Positions 46,228 to 54,452 of a stretch of DNA of 64,000 nt are shown in pieces. The first letter of the stretch is position 1; the number at the start of each line of letters is the position of its first letter. The DNA lies in assembly GCA_041399155.1 (NCBI GenBank), contig JAWKTI010000004.1, positions 124,001 through 188,000 of the forward strand, read 5' to 3'. The notes beneath the pieces are model-generated. The model saw only the letters and a list, made by a program, of their open reading frames with translations, did not search any database and had not been told where the DNA came from. The DNA comes from Zavarzinella sp. Lineage in GTDB: Bacteria; Planctomycetota; Planctomycetia; Gemmatales; Gemmataceae. Both the position numbers and the translations under genes were made by a program.

Positions 46228-47181
46228 TCACGCAACCGCCTGTTCTGGTTCTTCGCTCATTACCACGTCCATATACACTGCTTCCACGGTGCGGCGTTTG
46301 CTGGCAAGTTCCAGCAGGCCCCAGCCCCGTTCCAGAATGGTGCGGGAAATCACTTCTCGCACATCCTGCTTGTTGTGGGGAACCAGATCGATCGAATGGA
46401 TATCGTCTTTCGATTCCAGTACACGGGCACTTTGAATCCCATCGATCCGCTGTAAGTGTTCCAGAATAGCATCGACCGGCCCACGCACATGCAGAGCATA
46501 ATACAAGTCTTCTGCTGCCTGCTTCATGGTCGCATCCCACCGGATGCGACCGCGATTGATAATCAGCACCCGCTCGCAAACTGCTTCCACTTCGCTCAGA
46601 ATGTGGGTGGAAAGCATGATGGTGTGCTGCCCGGCGAGTTGTTTAATTGCCGACAGGGTTTCCCGAATCTGAATAGGATCCAGCCCGCTGGTGGGTTCAT
46701 CCAGAATCAGCACCTTGGGATCTGCCAGAAGTGCATCTGCCAGGCCCACACGTTGGCGATAACCTTTCGATAGTGTGGCCAGCAGTCGCCTGCGGACACC
46801 CTGCACGCGGCACAGTTCAATGCAATAGTCCAGGCGTGCCGGACGCTTGCTGCGTTCAACGCCTTTCAGCTTCGCACGGTACGACAGATATTCTTCGACC
46901 TTCATTTCCGGGTACAGTGGCACACTTTCCGGCAGATAACCGATATGATTGCGAACCGCCATCGATTCCATCATCACATCGTGCCCACAGACGTAGGCAT
47001 AGCCACTAGTGGCGGGCAGCAAGGTGGTGATCATCCGCATGGTGGTGGTTTTGCCGGCACCGTTCGGGCCGAGAAACCCCACCAACTGACCGTGGGGGAT
47101 TTCAAACGAAATATTGTCCACCGCCATCACTTGTCCGTACGACTTGCAAAGCTGGCTGACACGAATCGCAGGCTGATCCAT
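46228..47181 (-). CDS. ABC transporter ATPase (GldA-like)
   Basis: The 317-residue ATP-binding protein has Walker A GPNGAGKTTTMRM, the Q-loop region GYLPESVPLYPE, ABC signature LSKGYRQRVGLADALL, Walker B VLILDEPTSGLDP and the switch His in MLSTHIL. A C-terminal part of about 80 residues is typical of ABC-2 ATPases. It is the first gene of a five-gene operon with permease, small membrane protein, GldG-like and DUF4340 proteins. Confidence 0.92.
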   Translation of the reverse strand: MDQPAIRVSQLCKSYGQVMAVDNISFEIPHGQLVGFLGPNGAGKTTTMRMITTLLPATSGYAYVCGHDVMMESMAVRNHIGYLPESVPLYPEMKVEEYLSYRAKLKGVERSKRPARLDYCIELCRVQGVRRRLLATLSKGYRQRVGLADALLADPKVLILDEPTSGLDPIQIRETLSAIKQLAGQHTIMLSTHILSEVEAVCERVLIINRGRIRWDATMKQAAEDLYYALHVRGPVDAILEHLQRIDGIQSARVLESKDDIHSIDLVPHNKQDVREVISRTILERGWGLLELASKRRTVEAVYMDVVMSEEPEQAVA

Positions 47182-47695
47182 CTGGTTTCCCCATCAATGC
47201 AACAGAACAATGGCTATCCTATGAAAACACCACCTAACCTGACTATGCATTTCCCTTCAAGTGGTTTCCCGTAAAGCAGTTACGCCCAGGTGGTGCGGCA
47301 AAGTTCGCGCCCAGTACCTGGCAAAGCCATTTTTTGCTCGTGGTGGGGCATGGACGTAAGACGAACAGCAGCACGGAATCGTTTGGTAACAACTGCTCAA
47401 CGGAAAAGATGGTCGTTTTGGACGTTTTTGCCAAAGCAGCTCATTGTATATACGCATGAACATTTCCCCTGAACAGAAATACTGTTTTTAAGTTCACATA
47501 TATTAATATATCCACGTGCTTTTTCAAAAGTGAAATTTTGTTTACAAAACTGCAAGAATTCCAGAAATTGAATCTGCGTAAACTATTACAAATTAATTAC
47601 TTACGGCATCAAAAACTTTTTTGTGAAAAATTCCAAAATAGATATCACCCCGACTGTACGTGGGTGCAAAAAGTACTGCCAAATGGAATTGAAAG
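47182..47695. other. Gene-free stretch with AT-rich right half
   Basis: No gene is supported in these 514 bp. The left part has host-like composition and should hold the promoter of the ABC operon. From about 47470 it is AT-rich, with a 14-bp palindrome ATATATTAATATAT near 47500. No RNA gene was recognised. Confidence 0.4.
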
Positions 47696-48214
47696 CTACT
47701 TTTTGCCCATGCGGCGTTTCGCCTGAAAGAATGAACTAAGCAGAAATTTGGATTCTTCGGCCATGACACCACCCAGCACGGTGCAGCGATGGTTCAGGCG
47801 TTCATCATTGGTAATCTGGTAAAGCGTGTGGCACGCACCTGCTTTCGAATCGGTGGTGCCATACACCACAAAAGGAATGCGTGCCTGCACAATAGCACCC
47901 GCACACATGGGGCATGGTTCCAGCGTTACGTAGAGAATGCAATTTTCCAGCCTCCACGAATGCAGTGCCGCCGAAGCCTGGGTCAGAGCAATCATTTCCG
48001 CATGTGCCGTGGGGTCCTGTAATTCCTCCCGCTGATTGTAGGCAGTGGCGATCAGGCCCTGTTCACCGGAAATAATTGCTGCACCCACAGGGACTTCGTC
48101 GCGATCATAAGCCGTGCGGGCTGCTTCCAGTGCCATCGACATCCCATACCGATGGATGGGATGATCGGGCTGAGTGAACAATTCCTGCATCGCCGAAACA
48201 AGATCGAAGGTCAC
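47696..48214 (-). CDS. tadA: tRNA adenosine(34) deaminase TadA
   Basis: The 172-residue cytidine-deaminase-fold enzyme has the zinc and catalytic residues in TAHAEMIAL (His71, Glu73) and [10 protein letters not shown] (Cys101, Cys104). RCTVLGGV and a C-terminal basic helix match TadA, which makes inosine at the wobble base of tRNA-Arg. The start is a GTG whose last bases overlap the stop of the restored upstream frame (GTGA), suggesting coupling with the preceding dehydrogenase-like gene. Another nucleoside deaminase is possible but less likely. Confidence 0.87.
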   Translation of the reverse strand: MTFDLVSAMQELFTQPDHPIHRYGMSMALEAARTAYDRDEVPVGAAIISGEQGLIATAYNQREELQDPTAHAEMIALTQASAALHSWRLENCILYVTLEPCPMCAGAIVQARIPFVVYGTTDSKAGACHTLYQITNDERLNHRCTVLGGVMAEESKFLLSSFFQAKRRMGKK

Positions 48215-48223
48215 TTCACAAAC

Positions 48224-50308
48224 TCATTCAGGGTGTAGTAACCTTCTGCGTGCAACAGTGGCTCTCCTTCTTTGGTAGTAATGCCTTCGAGACGCATTTC
48301 GTACACGGCCCTTGTGCAGATCCGGCACGGTAATCTGCACACCCAGATTGTCGGCATCCACCGTAACAGCAGTCACCTTTTCCGCACGGCGATCCATTTC
48401 GGGACAACCATAATTGCTGAAATACTTGTACGTGTATGACTGCATGCTGTAGGCTTTCAGTTCTTTGGCAATTGTTGGGTCAATCGGCTTGGTAAACCGC
48501 AGTGCATAGCCAGTTTTGGTCAGTTTCATCGTCAGGATTTCGAAAGGCAGTTCGCCCGTATATTCCAGGCGTTGCAAACCAAATGGCTTACCTCCTAGAG
48601 ATCCCCAGCCACGGTTGGTCTGGCCTGCAAACAGGCTGCCATCGGGTGCAAACACCAGTCGGTTTACCCCACACTGGAAGCCACTGCGGAATGGGAAACA
48701 GGCGCCCTGATAGGTATCGCCGATCTTTTGCAGGTCGACCCGCATGATCATCGATTTGGTCTGGTCGCCCACCAGGCATTGGCCACTAAAGGGCCCAAAC
48801 TTGCCACCCGTGGTATCCCAGCGTGGTTCAGTAACTGATTGCCCCATGCGGCCATACGGAAACCAGATGCACGGTGGGGTGAGTTCCGGGAAGGTCACTG
48901 GCCCATCCTTTTTAGTGGGTGTGCCGTCGTACATCATTCCACTGGCAACCTGATCGTTCTTTTTCTTCTCGTCGTAGAACTTGGTGTGCTTCAACCAGGG
49001 CAAGCTTGCCTGGTGGCCATAAAATTCGCCCTTGCGAATGTGGTGCATTTTGTTGGAAGCCACCCACTCTCCTTGATTATCGCAGTAGAACAGGTCGCCA
49101 TCCGGACTGAAGTTGACACCGTTCGGTGAACGCAACCCATAGGCGTATGGTTCCATCTTGCCATCGGGAGACACTTTCACGCACCAGCCACGGTAAGGTG
49201 ATTTGCCCTGGTGGCCCCCACCAAAGCCCACGTTCAAAGTAATGAAGAAATTGCCATCTTTGTCAACAGCAGGCCCAAAGGCAAACTCGTGGTAGTCGCC
49301 AGCGTTGCCCCACTTGTCGCAAATGGTTTTGAAATCGTCAGCAGTGCCGTTGCCATCCTTATCGGTTAATAACGTCATTTCCGGACGCTGCACCACGTAC
49401 ACTTTATTGTTATCCACCACGTGAATGCCTAGCGATTCGTGCAGGCCACTGGCAAACAGGGTCATCTTCACATCGTTCGGGTCGGCTGCAGTGGGGTTGT
49501 GAATCAGCCAGATTTCCCCACGTCGGGTGCAGGCAAGCAGCTTACCGTCTGGCCGGAAAGCAAGCCCACCCACTTCCAGAACGCAATCTTCCGGCAGTGG
49601 GATCGTCGACATTCGATAGTGCTTCGCTTCCGCAGAGCTATTCACGGCGCTGGAATTTCCATCAGGGAAATCGCGGCGGAGCTGGTTTTTTACCACAGCC
49701 GGAATCGATTTGGTTAGTTCTGGATGCACGTAAACAGAAAAATCGCCAGCTACGTTACTGATTTTGATCAGCAGTTGATTTTTACCTGGCTTCAAGGCCA
49801 GTTCGCAACTGTTCTGGTCGGGCGCTGCCGGACGCACCGCGTTTTCCTGCAGCAATCGTTTGCCGTTCAACCAGACAGCAATGCCATCGTCGCTACCCAG
49901 TTGCAGTGGCATTAATTCCGGTTCATCACCTGTAATCTCAATTTCCTGGTAAAGGTAAACCACCGTATCGTTCGATTTTGGGATAATCTGCTTCAGATTT
50001 ACCACCGTACCCAGCTTCATCTGGGGGAATTCTTTCCATTGCAGTGCAGCATTCCCTTTCCCCTGGTATTTCGCATCCAGTTTGAGCTCTTTTTCGGGTG
50101 CGTATTCCGCGGCGAGGCCATTGTTATCGGTATTGTCAAACGGCCCCACCCAGTACCACTTTCCTTCCAGATTGGGCAGCTTGTTGGCTTTCAAAGTGGC
50201 ACGAATCGAGTCGCGTCGATTACCTTTTTTCACATATTCGTTCGGTGGTTCTGCCCACAGTAATTGTGGGGTCACCAGTAAGCAAGCCAGTATGATTCGT
50301 TGCATCAT
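48224..50308 (-). CDS. Secreted beta-propeller dehydrogenase-like protein, 3' end frameshifted
   Basis: The 694-residue product has a signal peptide (IILACLLVTPQLLWAEP). Residues about 40-200 form a jelly-roll-like part (WYWVGPFDNTDNNGLAAEY, then DDGIAVWLNGKRLL). The rest is a beta-propeller of the sorbosone-dehydrogenase/PVC type (GLAFRPDGKLLACTRRGEIW, YGLRSPNGVNFSPDGDLFY). The last 25 residues turn into a basic run (VRNASRRHYYQRRR). In another frame the DNA after 48320 encodes YEMRLEGITTKEGEPLL and then YYTLNEFVK, a normal end, stopping at 48211 over the tadA start. One or two bases are therefore gained or lost near 48318. ATG 50308 overlaps the preceding stop (TAATG). Confidence 0.75.
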   Translation of the reverse strand: MMQRIILACLLVTPQLLWAEPPNEYVKKGNRRDSIRATLKANKLPNLEGKWYWVGPFDNTDNNGLAAEYAPEKELKLDAKYQGKGNAALQWKEFPQMKLGTVVNLKQIIPKSNDTVVYLYQEIEITGDEPELMPLQLGSDDGIAVWLNGKRLLQENAVRPAAPDQNSCELALKPGKNQLLIKISNVAGDFSVYVHPELTKSIPAVVKNQLRRDFPDGNSSAVNSSAEAKHYRMSTIPLPEDCVLEVGGLAFRPDGKLLACTRRGEIWLIHNPTAADPNDVKMTLFASGLHESLGIHVVDNNKVYVVQRPEMTLLTDKDGNGTADDFKTICDKWGNAGDYHEFAFGPAVDKDGNFFITLNVGFGGGHQGKSPYRGWCVKVSPDGKMEPYAYGLRSPNGVNFSPDGDLFYCDNQGEWVASNKMHHIRKGEFYGHQASLPWLKHTKFYDEKKKNDQVASGMMYDGTPTKKDGPVTFPELTPPCIWFPYGRMGQSVTEPRWDTTGGKFGPFSGQCLVGDQTKSMIMRVDLQKIGDTYQGACFPFRSGFQCGVNRLVFAPDGSLFAGQTNRGWGSLGGKPFGLQRLEYTGELPFEILTMKLTKTGYALRFTKPIDPTIAKELKAYSMQSYTYKYFSNYGCPEMDRRAEKVTAVTVDADNLGVQITVPDLHKGRVRNASRRHYYQRRRATVARRRLLHPE

Positions 50309-50994
50309 TATCCCAGTTGTTTCCAGAGTTTTTCAAAATTGCTACGAAACTCCTTCACTAATTTGGAGTCCGGCGTGACGATCAGGTTTTCATTATTGTA
50401 TTCCGTCGCACTTCGTGTCCAATTGAAGCTGCCCGAAAGCAGCCGGACATCATCGAAAATAGCATATTTGTGGTGCATGTGGGCTTCGGTTTCGTCCATG
50501 ATACATGGAATGCCTGCACGCACCAGTCGAACAATATCGGACCCCTGATCTTCCGATTTATCGTTATCGGTAATCACGCGAACCTTGATCCCACGGCTGT
50601 GAGCCTGGATCAGTGCATCGGATATCCGGTCGTCGGTGATGGTGAAGACACACACATCGATCGAAGTGCGAGCAAGCTGGATCTGTCGCAGGATTTCCTG
50701 GATGCAGGCCATCCCTGGGCTGAAACAGGCAAATGCATCTTCCTGACTGTCATTTCCCAACTGTGGCAACAACAATTTATTGACATCTTCCAGCCAGTCG
50801 ATGATATCTTTAGGATTTCCACTGGTTACCTGTTCCTGGGCCACCTGAAACACCAGACTACGAGCAACCCCCCGCTGCTGATCGGTGGTGCAGTGCTGTT
50901 CCAGCCAACTCTTTAACGTATTTTTCTCTGCTTTCTGTAACCGTTGATCAGCAACAATGGTGAGCAGTAATTCTTTTAATTCCTGGGTATTCAT
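50308..50994 (-). CDS. Phospholipase D-like protein with one HKD motif
   Basis: The 228-residue protein has a helical N-terminal part (about 1-90). A single PLD domain follows with the catalytic motif HHKYAIFDD and then GSFNWT (H-x-K-x4-D...GSxN), plus IDVCVFTITDDRIS and IKVRVITDNDK before it. Single-HKD members such as Nuc and mitoPLD work as dimers and cut phosphodiesters in DNA, RNA or lipids. No signal peptide is present with the ATG at 50994, so the enzyme should be cytoplasmic. The stop overlaps the next gene's ATG. Confidence 0.8.
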   Translation of the reverse strand: MNTQELKELLLTIVADQRLQKAEKNTLKSWLEQHCTTDQQRGVARSLVFQVAQEQVTSGNPKDIIDWLEDVNKLLLPQLGNDSQEDAFACFSPGMACIQEILRQIQLARTSIDVCVFTITDDRISDALIQAHSRGIKVRVITDNDKSEDQGSDIVRLVRAGIPCIMDETEAHMHHKYAIFDDVRLLSGSFNWTRSATEYNNENLIVTPDSKLVKEFRSNFEKLWKQLG

Positions 50995-51114
50995 CTTTTC
51001 CGCTGGGTTGTGGGTGAAACACCGCCTGCACAGTATCCCCGATTGGTGGGGGAGATGCAAGCGGATTTTAGGGCTGAGAGCAAACAAGATTTGTATAAAC
51101 CTCGGGAAATAGTT

Positions 51115-52005
51115 CTACCAATCCCCAAGTACTTCTCCCCCATTTGGAGTTACCATGCCCCAAAAGACCTGGGGTGTAATGGAAGGACTTAGAATGCGAG
51201 TACTGCCATCTGCAAGCCCAACCTGAAGGCCACGTGCTGAAGCTGCGTTCGGAAGTCGGGGATTGCAATCTTCTACTCGTGGACGTACCTGGAATACCAC
51301 CCCACCTTCAGAAGTAGTTACAGGTGGGTTGCCAGAGGTAACAGGGACATAATCGCCAGGTTTGGGTCGGCCATGTTTATTAGCCATTGCAAAAGTGGCA
51401 GGTTGCACTGGCCCCCAACTACCCTGTGGCCCTTGTACGGTACCTACGGTGTAAATAAACGCGATGCCACTGCAATTCCATGCATAGTGTTCTGAAAACC
51501 AAATTGTTTGGGACAATCCGTCAGTAATATTCTTCAAGTCTGGTCGGGCAGCGAAAAACTGCATGTTGATGCCGTAACTGGAAGCCGAGAGTTTTTCTGA
51601 ATCGTATGGCCCTTCAAACTGGGCTAATAACGGAGCAGTCATCCCGCGCGAGGGATCCAATGGAGAAAAATAAGTCCGAATGGGCAACCAATACACTTCG
51701 TCGAACCAATTAAAATCCTTACTTTCGAAACGTTGGTAAGCTGACAGTTCACCTAAGTAAAGGAGAAGTTCAATTAAAGTCTGATGGCGATAGTTTGGCC
51801 AGAAGTGGATGTGCCCTGGTAATTTGCTTTCGTTTTGGTCTGCCAGTTGGTGGCACGCCAGACCCATCTGCCGCAAGTTATTCAAACTTTGAGACATCAA
51901 TGCAGCTTCGCGTACCTTTTGAATTGCTGGTATTAACAGACCAACAAGCACGGCAATAATTGCGATCACAACCAGCAATTCAATCAGCGTAAATGCCTTT
52001 CTCAT
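51115..52005 (-). CDS. DUF1559 type II pseudopilin-like protein
   Basis: The 296-residue protein starts with a prepilin leader and the [18 protein letters not shown] helix, the methylation/cleavage site of type IV pilin-like proteins. [12 protein letters not shown] follows, and the C-terminus has [10 protein letters not shown], the DG motif of the DUF1559 family that is greatly expanded in planctomycetes. ATG 52005 was preferred to 52014 because GGGAG lies 9 bases ahead. No secretion genes are beside it. Confidence 0.88.
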   Translation of the reverse strand: MRKAFTLIELLVVIAIIAVLVGLLIPAIQKVREAALMSQSLNNLRQMGLACHQLADQNESKLPGHIHFWPNYRHQTLIELLLYLGELSAYQRFESKDFNWFDEVYWLPIRTYFSPLDPSRGMTAPLLAQFEGPYDSEKLSASSYGINMQFFAARPDLKNITDGLSQTIWFSEHYAWNCSGIAFIYTVGTVQGPQGSWGPVQPATFAMANKHGRPKPGDYVPVTSGNPPVTTSEGGVVFQVRPRVEDCNPRLPNAASARGLQVGLADGSTRILSPSITPQVFWGMVTPNGGEVLGDW

Positions 52006-52098
52006 GGGCGTCATCTCCCAGAACTGTAATCATGGTGCGATTTGAAAGATATTGAGTTTGTACCAGCAAAAATTCTCCTTTCAAGTTTCTGCTTTTCC

Positions 52099-53160
52099 TT
52101 ACATTTTGATTTTTGTGGCACTTAACACCCCACAGTGGACGAGCGTGGGAATGATTTCTGTGGTGGGTTCAAAGCCAACTTGCTGTAGCCAGGTGCGATA
52201 TTCTAAACCAGAATAGGCCCGGCCTTCCGTCAGCGTGAAGAGTGCTGCCGAATACAACGCCAATGGCAATGGGCCTCCCAGATCATCGTTCAGAAACACA
52301 TCGTGGATTAGCAATTTCCCACCTTGGGGTAGTGCTTCGTAACATCTTTGTAACAACTTCAGATTCTCAGGCACATCCCAGTCGTGCAGCACATTCGAAA
52401 GCAGCATGCAATCCACCCCACCTGGGACAGGATCGGTGAACATATCACCCGCCTGGAATTCCATGCGGTCTGCAACGCCGTATGCCAGAGCCATTTCATG
52501 AGCAATTTTTAATACTTCTGGCCGATCCCAGACGATCGCCCGCAGGTGGGGATATTTTTGCAGGCAGGCAATCGCGTAAATGCCTGTCCCACCTGCCACA
52601 TCGAGCAAAAGTTTGGTTTGGGAAAAATCGACATTTGCCGCCAGGTACGGTGCCACGTTTTTTGCCCGCCCAGCCAGTGCCATTGTCAGTCGGCGTGCCG
52701 AATCGGCCTGATCCATCGCCGAATCCAACCCCTCGCGGTAAATAAATGCCGCACCGGTGTCGTCCGCACGATTTTCCGCGGGCTTGTTGGTGCATAAGCG
52801 TTCTGCCATTGCCCGCACGCTGGGTGCTTCGGAAACCAGCCCGATATACCCGCCCACTTCGAAATATTTTCCCGAAACAAGATGCTCCGCCGCACCCGCA
52901 GAGAGCGAATAGGTGGCATCGTCGTTCTGTTCCACCAAACCCATGGCGCGGATCGCAGTCAGCAGCACATTCAACGCACGTGGGGCTAATTGCAACTCAG
53001 CCGCCAGTTGTTCAAACGATTTTTTCGCTTGGTCCAGACGATCAAACAGCTTGAAATCAATCGCCGCTACTGTCAACAGATCGGTGGCATAACCATTGCG
53101 AAAAACTTCGAAAATGGGTGTGGGGTCTGTGGTTGGAAAGTCTAGTGCCGATAAACTCAT
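52099..53160 (-). CDS. SAM-dependent O-methyltransferase (HIOMT-like)
   Basis: The 353-residue protein has an N-terminal winged-helix dimerisation domain (LDQAKKSFEQLAAELQLAPRA turns) and a C-terminal methyltransferase with the SAM motif LLLDVAGGTGIYAIA. GDMFTDPVPGG, LSNVLHDWDVPE and LLIHDVFLNDD follow, as in plant-type and carotenoid O-methyltransferases (the His in LHDW is the usual base). Its small-molecule substrate is unknown. ATG 53160 overlaps the stop of the flavoprotein gene (ATGA), so both are probably translated together. Confidence 0.82.
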   Translation of the reverse strand: MSLSALDFPTTDPTPIFEVFRNGYATDLLTVAAIDFKLFDRLDQAKKSFEQLAAELQLAPRALNVLLTAIRAMGLVEQNDDATYSLSAGAAEHLVSGKYFEVGGYIGLVSEAPSVRAMAERLCTNKPAENRADDTGAAFIYREGLDSAMDQADSARRLTMALAGRAKNVAPYLAANVDFSQTKLLLDVAGGTGIYAIACLQKYPHLRAIVWDRPEVLKIAHEMALAYGVADRMEFQAGDMFTDPVPGGVDCMLLSNVLHDWDVPENLKLLQRCYEALPQGGKLLIHDVFLNDDLGGPLPLALYSAALFTLTEGRAYSGLEYRTWLQQVGFEPTTEIIPTLVHCGVLSATKIKM

Positions 53161-54419
53161 TCGAAATTTCGCTCCTCTTGCACCGCACGGGCGGCACTTT
53201 GACCTGCTAACCAACCGGTGCTCCAGGCAGCCTGGAAATTAAAGCCACCAATCGGCCCATCTAAATCTAACAGTTCACCCGCCACATACAACCCAGACTG
53301 GAGTTTACTTTGCATGGTGCGGGAATCGATCTCGGCCAGCGCGACCCCACCTGTGGTGACTTCTGCTTTTTCGTAGCCCAGCGTGCCCACAACAGGTAAG
53401 TGCTGTTGTTTGATTGCATCGACAAGCAATCCTCGGGTGGTTTTGCTTAATCCCGCCGCTTTGCGTTCGACATCTTCGCCAATTCGTTGCAGAAAATGGT
53501 CGCAAAGTCGACGTGGGAGTAATTCACTGAGCACGCTGGCCAGTAGTTTCTTCCCTGCCGACAAAGAAATCGCCTGCAGGTGGGCATCCAGCTTTGGGCG
53601 ATCCCACGTGGGGAGAAAATCGCACTCCAGATGAAGCGATGCTGGCCGCTCGTGCGTGCTGATTGCCTTACTGACATCCAATGGGGCTGGCCCGGACAAG
53701 CCGAAATGAGCAAACAGAAAGCCATTTCGACGCTGGGAGAGCTTTTTCTGCTGTTCCATTACCTTCAGGTCAACATCGGCCAGCGTAATCCCTTTCAAAT
53801 CGGCAATCCATTCTGCCAGCACGCGTATGGGCACCAATGCGGGCTGAGTGGGAACGATGGAATGTCCGAATCTGGTCAGAATCGGGTAACCATCCCCACG
53901 GGTGCCGCAGCCAGGATACGACTTTCCACCGGTCGTCATAATCACTTTCGCAGTGGTGACCGTGCGCTTTGGTGTGGTGAGTTCGTAGCCATTTTCAACA
54001 GTCTGCAACTGCAGCAATGGCTCTTCCAGGGCCAGGATCGCTCCCGCACGCTGCAGGCGTTTTTCCAGTGCGTTCGCCACATCCAGTGCCTTATTGGAAA
54101 CCGGAAAGATTTTGCCCGTATCTTCCACTTTGGTGGGCACACCTTCCTGATGAAAAAACTGGATGGCGTCCTGCACTGAAAAGTTTGCCAGCGGCGAATG
54201 AAGAAAGTTCCCGTTTTTGCCAAACGCAGTCACAATTTCCCGAGTGGTGCAATTGTGGGTGATGTTGCAGCGTGTGCCACCGGACATCAGGATTTTCACA
54301 CCCACTTTGCGGTTTTTTTCCAGCAGTAAGGTGCGTGCACCCGACTCGGCTGCACGGATTGCTGCCATCAGCCCCGCAGCACCTGCACCCACGACGACGA
54401 CATCCCAGTTGGGCTTCAT
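53157..54419 (-). CDS. HI0933/BaiN-like FAD-dependent oxidoreductase
   Basis: The 420-residue flavoprotein starts WDVVVVGAGAAGLMAAIRA, the FAD site. It then has KVGVKILMSGGTRCNITH, which marks the HI0933/BaiN family, GGKSYPGCGTRGDGY, and a C-terminal FAD-closing segment LDGPIGGFNFQAAWSTGW. BaiN reduces bile-acid intermediates in gut bacteria; in most genomes the family function is unknown. The overlap with an O-methyltransferase suggests a shared small-molecule pathway. Confidence 0.88.
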   Translation of the reverse strand: MKPNWDVVVVGAGAAGLMAAIRAAESGARTLLLEKNRKVGVKILMSGGTRCNITHNCTTREIVTAFGKNGNFLHSPLANFSVQDAIQFFHQEGVPTKVEDTGKIFPVSNKALDVANALEKRLQRAGAILALEEPLLQLQTVENGYELTTPKRTVTTAKVIMTTGGKSYPGCGTRGDGYPILTRFGHSIVPTQPALVPIRVLAEWIADLKGITLADVDLKVMEQQKKLSQRRNGFLFAHFGLSGPAPLDVSKAISTHERPASLHLECDFLPTWDRPKLDAHLQAISLSAGKKLLASVLSELLPRRLCDHFLQRIGEDVERKAAGLSKTTRGLLVDAIKQQHLPVVGTLGYEKAEVTTGGVALAEIDSRTMQSKLQSGLYVAGELLDLDGPIGGFNFQAAWSTGWLAGQSAARAVQEERNFE

Positions 54420-54452
54420 TGTTGTAACAGGATTCTCCTACGAATCAGTTCA

